Assembly (NCBI GenBank): GCA_001600175.1
Contig: BCJC01000009.1
Location: forward strand, 558,001-622,000
Direction: 5' to 3'
Length of the DNA: 64,000 bases
From: Erythrobasidium yunnanense
Taxonomy: Eukaryota > Basidiomycota > Cystobasidiomycetes > Erythrobasidiales > Erythrobasidiaceae
The first letter of the stretch is position 1. Each line of letters begins with the position of its first letter. The notes under the pieces were generated by a model. The model ran no database searches, was not told the DNA's origin, and worked only from the letters and a program-made list of their open reading frames with translations. The position numbers and the translations under genes are program-made. Shown in pieces: positions 35,684 through 45,324 of this stretch.

Positions 35684-36332
35684 TTACCCCCGCAAAATAA
35701 GTTGTCGGAACTCACTGGACTCGGTTGACATTGATCGCAGCTTGTGGTGTCGGTGCTCTTGATACTTACGTCCTTCTAGCTTGTAGCTGATAGGTATTGA
35801 TTTCGGAACTTTCGAGTATGCTCTCAGTTGGTGTGCCGGCTGTGAGGTCGTGTAGCTGGTGTAAGACGACACGCTCGGGTCTCGATTCGATGAGGAAGAC
35901 GAGGACGAGAAGTCAGGGCTAACTTCTGACGTGGACAGACGGATTATGGTCTTCCGGATACTGGACGTGCTGCTCGGCAGGTACTGAACCACGGCCGCCG
36001 ATATGGACAGGGTGGGCAGTAGCTATAGCGCCTTGTTGGGCAGTTCCTACTTCGATATCCGATGAGTTATGTGACTTCCTAGATGAAGAGGAAGAAGAGG
36101 AGTGACTCTTGACTTGATGTATGGAAGCCGATCTGCTGGAAGGCCTTTTGGAGCTATGAGAGCTGGCGGTACTCATGCGAGCAGGCGCCTCCGAGCTGCG
36201 ACGAATCTGCGTACTAACGCTACTGTGACTTGACACTTGTGACGAGGAGCGAGAGGATGAGCGCGAGGATCCACTAGAGCTTGATGAAGTGGCATCGTTG
36301 GCGGTATAGTAGCCAGAATCGTTATCGTCCAT
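35684..36332 (-). CDS. serine-rich hypothetical protein, structure uncertain
   Basis: From the ATG at 36332 the frame encodes about 120 residues dominated by Ser (SSSSSGSSRSSSRSSSQ) after an acidic start MDDNDSGYYTAND. It stays open to 35919. A second frame open from 35992 to 35684 continues the same serine-rich style, with YTSYTTSQPAHQLRAYSK. I find no convincing intron that joins the two, so there may be a frameshift or an unrecognised exon. A perfect GTAAGT donor near 35768, just after SYKLEG, suggests a further splice. The position upstream of T2 and T1 and the composition hint at a distant member of that group, but I cannot align it reliably. Confidence 0.35.
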
Positions 36333-36706
36333 TGACTATAGAGCTGGCGGCTTACTTGGTTAGAACCGATCGATAGGTGCTGAAGAAACCCATGCTCTCT
36401 TAGCTGTCGCAAAAGCTCGCTATCAAATTTTGAGTCTGTCTGACACAACGTGCATAGCCCTTACACGTTGATCGACGCGTGTGCTTGCGGTATTAAGCGA
36501 AACAGGGGCAGTCGCCAAGCCTATCGTATTGTGCGCAGCATGTTACTACGACAGATCTGCGTTGCTCTCGAATTGGCGGGTACGAGACACATATCGCATC
36601 CTTTCTTGGTGAACATCGAAACCTTTCAGCTGAAGCGGTGCAATCAGCAGGCGGGCCTTGATGGTTGCGGACCTGAACTCGACTCTGGCCGACACGGAGA
36701 ATCGCC
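36333..36706. other. divergent intergenic region
   Basis: This 374-base stretch lies between the serine-rich minus-strand gene and the first ESxYSxGGT-family copy. No feature is visible beyond presumed promoters. Confidence 0.4.
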
Positions 36707-37143
36707 ATGAGTTATACGTTAACAGCAGGGTCTACGTCTGCCGACAGCGCTTCGAACGGCAGTGTATCCAGTGGCGAGAGCCTCTATTCCATAGGTGGCA
36801 CCACCTATCTTGGCTATCGTACTGGTCGCCAGAGAAGAGCATTAGCTGCTGCGGCTGCCAGTGCTGCGCAAGACGCGAAACGACGTGATGCCGTCCTCAG
36901 GCTTTGGCGCAGAGATTTAAGCTTTGGCTCGCCAAGTCTTCGCTTTGATCGGCTTCCATAGAGCCAGCGCGAAGCATGGAAACGATGGTCGATGCCTCTT
37001 CGAGGAGTAGAGCCGTCATACTACGAGCTGCAGAACGACGCCTTGCGCCATCTACGAATGTCGAGGTGGTACTGGCTTGAGAGACTCACTCTCGAGAATA
37101 TTACTGGTCATCTGCTGCAAGCGGAAGATCGCTGGTACCGATG
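36707..37143 (+). pseudogene. ESxYSxGGT-family member A1 with in-frame stop
   Basis: The ATG at 36707 opens a frame with SSGESLYSIGGTTYLGYRTG, an alanine/arginine-rich helix and DAVLRLWRRDL. A TAG at 36959-36961 interrupts it. The same frame then continues with SQREAWKRWS and LTLENITGHLLQAE to a second stop at 37143. Both parts align with A2 (38640-39347), whose residues at that place read SSNDQEAWKRWS, so the stop is a point nonsense change in an otherwise collinear copy of about 145 codons. A 26-base GT-AG stretch (36934-36961 region) could remove it, but that is shorter than any intron accepted here. It is probably a recently disabled gene, or one yielding an 84-residue truncated product. 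Confidence 0.6.
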
Positions 37144-37685
37144 AATGAACATGAAGCCAGGCGAGTGTCGCTCGGGAAAGATGAGGGGAGGAGCGATAGC
37201 AGCATGAGATGCCTGGTTTCAGTCTGCCGCCTCCGAGCTTTGTGATGCATGAATCCATAATCTTGACGGTCTTGCCAGATCTCAGCATCAGCTTCACGAC
37301 AACTCTTGCGCTAGACAATGTGCATCCAGCATCCAGTTGGCAGGAAGGCAACAGACAGTGCACCGCCTTGAAGGCTCTAACGCTCGAAGCCAAAATCTGC
37401 TGGGCTGCCTGTGTTTTCAGCAATGTACAGTAAAGGAGGCGGCCAACGCCCGCTTAGAGTATTCGGAATTGCGGTCAAGAAAGGGCTGTCGAAACGGAGC
37501 CGTCCTGAAGCGCTGTTGACTGTCTGACGGCAGGGATCAAGCGACCGAAGTGCTGGACTTCTGCTGCATAAATTGGCTGGCTGCGATGGCTTCTGGCTCT
37601 TTTCTCTCTCGTCGAAAAGGCACCCCAGCACCCAGCCAGCATCCTTCATCACTCCTACTCTATCTGAGCAGTCATAACGATCACC
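37144..37685. other. intergenic, no gene seen
   Basis: About 540 bases lie between A1 and B1. Overlapping short frames on both strands show no motif of the neighbouring family. It should hold the B1 promoter. Confidence 0.4.
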
Positions 37686-38225
37686 ATGCACCACCCAACC
37701 ACTCATGCTTCGCGATCGACACGCTCCACTGGTACCCTGGATGAGATAGTCAGCGAGGAGAGCGAGTATTCTGAAGGTGGTACCTTCCTTGGCCATATTC
37801 AAGGTCCAGCTCTGCAAGAACGGCGAAGACGCAGACGCGAACAAGAGAACGCCGACATGGAACAAGCAAACAGCATAATCGATCATTATCGAGGCGCTGT
37901 GGTACACAGGATTTCTCAGTCATTTGACATGTCCATCGAAGAGGTTATCGGCGGTTTCGATGCACTACCTATAGGAACACGTCTGGATCTGGCATCCTGG
38001 CAACATCGACCAAGTCCTGCCTATCCACAGAGAAGTCTCTTGCAAGACGCCGTACGCACCGTCCGAACCACGCTTCTTCGCGACACGACGCCCATTGGAC
38101 GCGGCTTCCGAGCTCGCCACAGCTTTGGCCCTCGTCCTAGACGACACCATAGACTCAGTGACTTCAGCATCCAACGAATCGTCACTATGATACGAGAAGT
38201 ACTGAGCGACCTGGGGCTACTCTGA
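37686..38225 (+). CDS. ESxYSxGGT-family small protein, member B1
   Basis: This is a 179-residue single-exon frame; the ATG at 37686 has a good tcaccATG context. Order of parts: a short Ser/Thr-rich leader, SEESEYSEGGTFLGHIQG (about 24-41), an arginine/glutamate helix QERRRRRREQE, a helical core with YRGAVVHRISQSFDMSIEEV, then GGFDALPIG and a W, and a C-terminal helix after RLSDFSIQRIV. B2 at 49919 shares all of these parts, including the conserved FDAL and RLSD/KLSD segments. No signal peptide or known domain is seen. It looks like a small, basic, mostly helical soluble protein; function unknown. Confidence 0.7.
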   Translation: MHHPTTHASRSTRSTGTLDEIVSEESEYSEGGTFLGHIQGPALQERRRRRREQENADMEQANSIIDHYRGAVVHRISQSFDMSIEEVIGGFDALPIGTRLDLASWQHRPSPAYPQRSLLQDAVRTVRTTLLRDTTPIGRGFRARHSFGPRPRRHHRLSDFSIQRIVTMIREVLSDLGLL

Positions 38226-38639
38226 GGGTATCTGTATCCTTGTAGCCTGCTAGCGAAGTCTTTTCGCTCCGACTCCACCATTGCAACTATCCCCCGTTCT
38301 TTCCTGAAAAGCGAGCTTTCCTTCTAAACATATTTCGCTTGGTGCTGACTAATGGCATAAGACGCAAAGCAGAAGGTAATCTACCTTTGACTCCGAAGAT
38401 TCTCGTGCAGGTACGGTTAGATTCCTTCCGCGAGCTGCACATTCAAAGGCGATTGCCTCCATGTCTTCTGGCCTTTGATGGACGAAACCTTTGCAGGAGC
38501 AGCGCTATTGAGAGCGGAGAGCAGCGAGCCTACGACTCTGCTGCTTGCAGTTTATCCAACCGCACCTGCAACGAGCACACCCCGCTGCGCTTTGACCAGA
38601 CGCCGTTAGCCATACGTCAGCAGCAACCCAGCTTGACAG
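38226..38639. other. intergenic, no gene seen
   Basis: These 414 bases lie between B1 and A2. A plus-strand frame at 38339-38659 overlaps the A2 start and has no family motif, so I do not call it. Confidence 0.4.
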
Positions 38640-39347
38640 ATGAGCCGCAGACAACGTAGCCCCTCTTTCGAGCCGAGGCAGAGAGTCGCCCAGAGGGATG
38701 CATCGTCATCTAGGTCTTCTTCCGATTGGGTTTCGGAAGCGAGCAGCGGTGAGTGCCTCTACGCGGGTGAAGATAACACCTACACTGGCTATCGTCACGC
38801 TAGCGAGAGAAGAGAGCGACTGGCTGCTGAGGAACGGGCGCGACGAGCTGCTGTTCTCAGACTCTGGAGGAGCGAGGGTTTCAGGTTTCGGGGGAGATCC
38901 AATTTTGATAGTCTATCTAGCAACGATCAAGAGGCATGGAAGCGATGGTCGGCGCTTGTTAGGGGACGGGCATTTTATTATGTGCTGAGGTCAGAGGCTT
39001 TACGCCGCATCAATAAGACGGAGGCGCATTGGAAGACTAGGCTGAGTCTCGACAGTATAACATATTACTTGAGGCAGGCGGAAGGGCGTCGGGAGTCGAG
39101 AGCGAATGGACAGCAACTTTGGGATGGGCCTCGGACGTGTGCCTGTCTTTGTCTGCGCTTGTCAGCAAAAGCGGTCTTCAGCCTTGTTGTTCATTTTCGG
39201 GCTTGCTACGACAGCACGTCATTTGCGAGACAGAAATGCCAGAGCCGATTGCTTAATCGCCCGCTTAAGCAGCACCGGACAACAGCTGTTTGTATAGCTC
39301 TTTCTCGAACTTCGCGGCGAGTTCCATCACCCCCTGCACCACGATAA
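38640..39347 (+). CDS. ESxYSxGGT-family small protein, member A2
   Basis: This is a 235-residue frame with ATG at 38640. Residues 1-35 are Ser/Arg-rich; SSGECLYAGEDNTYTGYRH replaces the family motif in a weaker form. A helix ERRERLAAEERARRAAVLRL follows, then NFDSLSSNDQEAWKRWSAL, the conserved FDxL...W module, and LSLDSITYYLRQAE. Similarity to A1 ends about residue 150. The remaining 80 residues are cysteine- and arginine-rich and have no match in the other copies. They also overlap, on the opposite strand, the last exon of the hydrolase ending at 39265, so the true end may be earlier or the 3' ends may overlap. Confidence 0.6.
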   Translation: MSRRQRSPSFEPRQRVAQRDASSSRSSSDWVSEASSGECLYAGEDNTYTGYRHASERRERLAAEERARRAAVLRLWRSEGFRFRGRSNFDSLSSNDQEAWKRWSALVRGRAFYYVLRSEALRRINKTEAHWKTRLSLDSITYYLRQAEGRRESRANGQQLWDGPRTCACLCLRLSAKAVFSLVVHFRACYDSTSFARQKCQSRLLNRPLKQHRTTAVCIALSRTSRRVPSPPAPR

Positions 39348-40802
39348 CATCAGCTTCAGCCAGCTAACGCGAGATCCAGCTTACCGCGTCGCCCCAGGGT
39401 GCTACGTCCGTCAACATTACCATGCATACTCCCGTCCGAGGATCTACGAACCAGTATGTGTTCCTGCAAAAGGCACAACCAGGTTTATATCTCTGCTAGA
39501 ACTGCCGATACGAGCACGTAAAACTTACGCATAGCCCTCGTTATAGAATGTTCCCTTCCGTCTGCCACCTTCGATATCCTTCGTAATGAGCTTGATAATC
39601 ATACAAACCTTTCGATCTGAGTTGACTTCCGCGTCGCCTGCCGGACTTGACGGCATGTCATGCTTCATATACTCCCAGACTTGCTTGAGATACCTTTCTT
39701 CTGTAACGAGCGGAGTTATCATCATATCAATTGTTTCCTTCTTGACTAGCCTGGCACCCGTGTCGGGGCTGATGCCATCGTGCAGTAATGCTCGGGTTAT
39801 TTTCATGTAGGAGACAGCAGATCCGAACAGGCCTCCTCCACCTGAGCAGGCTTCAGGCCTCTCTACGACACCCAGTGGTGCGCCAGTGAAGCCCGTATTG
39901 TCTGCTTTGCGGAAGCAAAGATCCACTTGTTTGGCTATGTGGCTGGCATTCCGACGCCAGGCCATGTCATCGATGCCTAAAGGTCTGTACAGATGCATCA
40001 TCAGTAAATGTTCCATGCTACTTCAATAGACGGGAACACGAACTGGAATATATGCTGATTGCAGTAGGCCTCAAAGTCCATCCCGGATGCACCTTCTACT
40101 GCAAAGACAAGCCAGTCGTTGTCGTGAGCGTAGCTGAACCTTTCTTCGGGGTCCCAAAGCAACGGTAAGCCTGCAACAGTTGCCTGCCGTATGCATGTCA
40201 GCGTCCTTCTGGTCAGCGGTACATCAGGGAACAGCGTACCCTTGTTCCCTTCGGTCCTTGCCATACTACTTCGAGACCATGTTCCTGTCTGTAGCGATCC
40301 AGATCTGGGGAAGCCATTGTGAATTTGGTCCTACATTTGTGTCAGTCTGGCTACATAGGAAGCGCGCTAGGACACAGACATACCCAGCCATATGAGAAAA
40401 GAGATGTCGTATAGTGATCCGCTTCTTCGGGTCTCGAAGTATAGGCTCGCCAGATTCGCTGTAGCCTTCCAGAACTTGGATAGTCTTAAGTTCCGGCACA
40501 AACTCCTCTGCCAGGCTATCAAGTGTCCAGACTCCCTTTTCGATGAGGAGAGCGGCGGCCAGACTCGTCACCAGCTTGGTCATGCTTGCGAACCAGAAGA
40601 TCGAATCCATCGCGACTTGATTTCCGTCTTTCAGCTCCTCTTCGGTTGCAGCCAGCTTTCTGACACCGCTAGCTTGCTCGAAGATGATACCATTATCCTT
40701 GGTTGCTACAGAGACTACCACTCGAGGCAGAGGATTTGGTCCAGCAGTTGTCGCATCAATGACCAGCTGCTTCAGGCGTTCGGTATCGATATTCTTGAAC
40801 AT
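39265..40802 (-). CDS. serine beta-lactamase-fold hydrolase 1
   Basis: Six exons, 40802-40384, 40330-40240, 40183-40044, 39984-39529, 39463-39385 and 39333-39265, give 417 residues. The fold is that of class C beta-lactamases, D-alanine carboxypeptidases and LovD-type transesterases. The nucleophile motif SxxK is SMTK in WFASMTKLVTS (about residue 75), and the tyrosine motif is in RFSYAHDND. GGGGLFGSAVSYMKI and GYANTYWFVDPRTGV are typical later segments. The ending FEKELYKQLL matches the family. No signal peptide is visible, so it is probably cytosolic. The natural substrate is probably an ester or amide rather than a lactam. It diverges from the P450 gene with 201 bases between starts. Confidence 0.85.
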
Positions 40803-41003
40803 GGTCGCTGATGAACGGCTAGATCAAGTGCCTCGAATCAACGCCAATGCTGCTAGCACAGGACGCCGGGCTGTCGTGTCCTGTCATCCCTAATTGCCCG
40901 TCATTAGGGAAAGAAGTAAATTACGGGAAAGATCCGAGATATACCCTCAAGAACGGCTGATAACTTAAAGCAGAACGGTCCCATACTGCTGAAGGTGCAG
41001 TGA
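40803..41003. promoter_or_regulatory. divergent promoter, hydrolase 1 / P450
   Basis: These 201 bases separate oppositely directed start codons, so the two genes are probably co-regulated. A pair of inverted TAATTGCCCG/CGTCATTAGG-like bases near 40890 might be a binding site; this is inference. Confidence 0.4.
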
Positions 41004-42537
41004 ATGACTACCACTCCCTCCTATCAGCAAGTCGCCCGTCGTCACACCATGCCCACCCTCGTTTCCAGCTCGCCGCTGACTTCAGGCTGTCCATTCGCAA
41101 GATCGCTGTTAACGGCAGACGATATATACGAGGACGACTTCGATACCAATAGCAACAATGCAGCATTCGTGTATGCGCAATACGAAAAGCTCCGCAAGAC
41201 TTGCCCGGTTGCACGAACATCCGCTCTAGGCGGATACTGGCTTCTTACCCGCTACGAAGATGTCAAGTTTGCTGCATCACGAAGTGATCTCTTCCTATCC
41301 TCTGTTAAAGCGGTGGTACCAAGTGACCCTCGCGGTCTTCGAAGACCGCCATTGAATTTCGATGCTCCGGTAAACATGCTTACCGTTTTTTGCTGATCCG
41401 AAGCTTGGCTGACTCATTGCCCTCATCTTCAGGCCCACACTCCTTTCCGGACTGCCCTCGATAGAACATTGAAGCCATCGCGCTTACAGCGCTTGAAGGG
41501 CAAAGTCGTCGAGCATGCAGAGCGAGGTGTCGAAGAGTTGCTAGAGAGGGGTGGAGGTGACATATGCTGCGACTTTGGTTCAAAATATGTGGCCTGGGTT
41601 GGTTCTCGTCTCTCTTGTCCCTGGTTGCTTGGGCTAATGGCTGTCGCTCCAGGTCGAGGTAGAATGGCTCAATCTTGATGCTTCGATTGCACCAATCCTA
41701 TGCAATTCAGCATCGAAATGGGTTCGAGCATGGAGAGATCTGGACGCGGAGAATGTCGCCAAGTACAGTCAGATCATGTATCAGATCGCGACAGACACGA
41801 TTAACGATAGGAAAATTAACCCGCAAGATCCAGAAGAAGACCCAGCTTCGTCGCTCTTGCTGGAGGTCGACGCAAACGGCGAGCCTCTGCCGGAATCGCA
41901 TCTCGTTGGCGCCATCAGACAGTCTCTAGTCGTGGGCACCGTCGCTCCTCCCATCATCCTTGGATCCATATGTCAGCATCTTACAAGACATCCAGATCTG
42001 CAGGAACAACTGCGAGAACACCCGGAACTGCTGCCAGCTGCAACAGAGGAATTCCTTCGGCTGTATACACCTTGTCAGTGCATTGTCTTCAAGTCGCGCC
42101 CAGTATGAGTCGCTGAGACCTTGTCGTTTCCCAGATCGAGGGTTTTCCCGGACGGTCAAGGAGCCATTCGAAATGCATGGCCGCCTTATACGCCCGGGCG
42201 AGCCAGTGACGGTGACATATGCAGCAGCGAACAGGGACCCTTCAGTCTTTCCGGAGCCAGACAAGTTCATACTGCATAGACCAAACATCCAAGCACATCT
42301 CGGGTTTGGTAATGGACGGCATCGATGCGCAGGCATGCCTTTAGCACGCATGTGAGTAGTCCTGCTTCGTCCTGCATGGATAGATGCTAATAAGCATTTG
42401 AACACAGGGTTTTGCAGACCGCTTTGGAAGTTTTGCTTCGGATGACTTCGCACATCGAAGCAGACGGTGCTGTGAGCGATGCCCCGATGCCAGAGCTAGG
42501 ATCAACCCTTTGCCATGTGCGAGTGACTCGCGCATAG
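41004..42537 (+). CDS. soluble bacterial-type cytochrome P450
   Basis: Five exons, 41004-41369, 41433-41597, 41653-42073, 42135-42351 and 42408-42537, give 432 residues. The heme loop is FGNGRHRCAGMPLARM, with the thiolate Cys; the ExxR of helix K is EEFLRLY, and the PERF-equivalent region is FPEPDKFILHRPN. There is no N-terminal membrane anchor, the length is about 430 rather than 500 or more, and segments such as YAAANRDPSVFPEPDKF resemble bacterial class I P450s. It should be a soluble monooxygenase or related enzyme. Helix I looks unusual: VVGTVAPPIILGSI lacks the usual (A/G)GxxT proton-delivery motif, so a non-monooxygenase activity is possible. An origin by transfer from bacteria is plausible, though the introns show long residence. 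Confidence 0.85.
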
Positions 42538-42876
42538 TGCTTCCGTCTTGTTGACAGTAGAAACTAGATTTCGTTCGTAAGATATCAGTGCTGTGCTAGA
42601 CCAGACACTGTGCCTTCTGCAGCATTGTGCTTCTTCCTGTTGTAGTCGATTGAGAACAGGCCCTAGAAGCGGCCTGCAAGGAAGCCATGACTTATAAATT
42701 TCGCCCGACCTCTTGTTACAGCTTGATGTTGATACGTTCGCAGCATTTGCACTTCGAGCTTCGAGCATGCGGCATTGGTACCACGAAGTCTAAGGTTTTT
42801 CTCCCTTCTAGTTGTGATTATAACAACATTCACTGACCATTCATAAGGTGCGGGACCTTTCGTGGTAACACAGGGT
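42538..42876. other. intergenic between convergent gene ends
   Basis: These 339 bases lie between the P450 and VPS9 3' ends. Nothing is visible. Confidence 0.45.
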
Positions 42877-45216
42877 CTAGGTCATCTCGAGCAGGCTTTC
42901 TATTGTCCGTTCGACGTCTTCGCCGTTGCTTATCAGAACTATCTCCAGAGTCTCCTTCTCGATACCTGGGAAGATACTAACGAGCGTGCCTATCTTCGCT
43001 CCGAAAGCCGCTTGATGTTGCATATCCGCGTTCGCTTGGACTTGTTCGGCTGATATACTGTCATCGACATAGTCGGCTGCTGTATAGCCTGAAGCGTGCG
43101 GCGTATTGGGCTGGTTCTGATTCGGTGGCCTCGATTGCTGGTTTGGGAGCGGACGCCCGCCTGGAGTCTCAGGAACATTTCGTATGTATGCTGGTCCATA
43201 GCCTCGCTTCCGCATAGGCGATGTTGGCGACGTCAAGCTATGTCGACTTTGCTGCCGTTGAGGTGCGGGCCGCGGCGAGCCTTGTTGCTGCTGCTGCTGC
43301 AGGCCTTGTTGTCTATGCAGGCTGCCTCCAGATACGCCTCCCATGAATTCTGAGTCACTTCCCATCTCCGTTAAGATTCGACCAAGCGCTTGAAGCGGCT
43401 TACTGACAGTCTTTTGCAGGTTATCTGATGACCGAGCGAAGAAGTCGCGCGTCGCTTCTGCGGGGCTTTGTGACCGAGGTGGATGTGATGTGCCTGCGAA
43501 AGCTGGTGCTTGTAACGGCGTAGCTGACTGCTCGCCGGATTGTGGCACAGCAAGCGATGATTGGGGACGTTCTGAAGCGTTATGCGGCCGAGATTCGGTT
43601 GCTGCGCTTGCAGACTTCCGTGGAGACAGAGGCACTTGAGCAATCGAGGCCACTTCCTCTTCGGCTGGCATCGCAGCAATGGCTTCTTCAACTCGCGTCT
43701 CGAATTCCTGTTGCGTAATGCCCGACAGGGATGAGCTATCCATCGTCTCGATGAATGAGATGGCTCCATTGAGCGAGCTTAGGTAGTAGCCAGTCTCGCC
43801 GGCCAAGCGTTCTGGATTCCGGAAGCGCTGAATATACTGAACATTCGAGATGAGATGTTCAGGATTAGCTCGCAAGACTACGAGGATAAGGAAGGGAATA
43901 AAGGTGTCTGCGCCATCTTCGGCTGCTAGATGTCGTATGAGGCCAAAGATGACTTTGCAAGAATTCAGCAAGCAGATAAGCTTGTCGCGAGGCGCCTTGT
44001 ACGTGTTGACCTTGAGTAGCTCTGTATACAGTTACCTAAGTATACCAAAAGCATGCATTTTACGCCATTGCGGCCTACCTTGCTTTGCGAAGTCCAGGAA
44101 GCTCGCATTGTCCGGGTTTTCAGGTAGGTCAAGATGCTTTTCGTGAACCCAGCCAAAGAGCTTTATCCGTTGCGTAAGTACGTGATCTCTCTCAAGGTCG
44201 TCTGTCTGTGTCTTGGCTTGCTGAGCGGGCGTCAAAGCGGGTATGAAGGTCCTGATACAGCATAGCTCTCAGCAAGTAACACAGCAGGCGGTCTCAAAAA
44301 CCGCTTACAAATGGTAGACGCGATTCATCACAAGCTTCTCCATGGCCTCTACTGCATTGTCAAACTCCCTCTCGCCGCTGCTCTTCCAGACCTCATTCTC
44401 GCGCATCTTGATCGAAATAAACTGGGTAAGGCAGAGTCAGCATGTCTTCTCCCGCTCGAGGAAAGCATAACATACATCAAGAAAGTCGTTGATGACGCGG
44501 ATCTGCTCATTGACGCTCCATTGCCTCTTCGTAAACTCCTTCAAGAAGCTTCTGAGATATCTTGCGATAGGGTCGGCCGCCCTGCTTCTCATCTGCTCGA
44601 GGAACAGGTTGAAGTCGAAGGGAGGTGCATCTGCATCGTCTCCATCGCTGTTTGTACCGCTGTTCTGGCTGGGAAACGCAGGAGGAGCTGACTTCTCCGA
44701 CTCGTCGATATCGGTCGTCTCGTCCTTGTCACGTATGAGAATAGCTGGAGCTGCTTTGCCAGTGGGAGTTTGCGGTCGCGAGCCTGATCCAGCTGCAGAT
44801 GACCGTCTGAAGGCGGATGCGATACTGGCCAGAGGGTTTGTCAGGCCACTGCCGCTCGCCGTTGGAGTCATAGGAGGTGCAGCAAGAGTATCATTCTGGT
44901 TCTTGCTCTTCGTAGGCGTAGATACAGTTAGGTCCTGGATTGCGCTGGCCGGTGACGCCTCGTATTCTTTGACGGGCAGAGGAGGAGCTCGTTTCGCAGG
45001 CGTGTCGGGCGCATCTTCTGGCAGTGACGATGTCGCATGCTCTGACTGGGTTTCTGGCTTGAACGGATCGAACTCGTCAAATGTCGTTTGTACATCTCCA
45101 ATCCCTTCAGTAGCTTTTGCAGGTGGATGCGATGGCTCGTTGGCCCACACGTCTGCTCCTGATCCCATCAACGCATCGTTCTGGTCGCTGATGTTGTCCG
45201 CCGCTGTTGAAGCCAT
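42877..45216 (-). CDS. VPS9: Vps9-like Rab5 guanine-nucleotide exchange factor
   Basis: Four exons, 45216-44476, 44421-44309, 44251-44079 and 44021-42877, give 723 residues. Residues 1-200 are disordered. A helical bundle (FNLFLEQMRSRAADPIARYL) leads into the VPS9 domain with ENEVWKSSGEREFDNAVEAM, then DKLICLLNSCKVIFGLI, DTFIPFLILVVLRANPEHL and the catalytic-face segment GETGYYLSSLNGAISFIE. After a long Ser/Pro/Gln linker the C-terminus is a CUE domain: KIGTLVSIFPGIEKETLEI and ERTIESLLEM, which binds ubiquitin. The protein activates Vps21/Ypt51-type Rab5 at endosomes. VPS9 plus CUE is exactly the architecture of yeast Vps9. Confidence 0.93.
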
Positions 45217-45324
45217 ATCATGATACGCCAGGATGCTAACGTACTAGCCTGAAGATTACGCACGAGAGGCGTGTTTTACTGGATACAAAGTTACACGCTT
45301 GCAGCCGATACGATTATGTTTCTA

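Noticed and set aside
36934-36961. 26-base GT-AG stretch that would remove the stop in A1
   Set aside because: It is shorter than every intron supported elsewhere in the window (minimum 33), so a nonsense change is more likely.
34250-39350. Block of unknown genes considered as a mobile element
   Set aside because: No terminal repeats, transposase, integrase or target-site duplication is visible, and base composition looks like the flanks.
41776-42108. Separate small gene inside the P450
   Set aside because: It is exon 3 of the P450, joined in frame to the helix K and heme-binding exons.
44489-45223. Long plus-strand frame opposite VPS9 exon 1
   Set aside because: It is a mirror of the conserved minus-strand exon and has no domain of its own.
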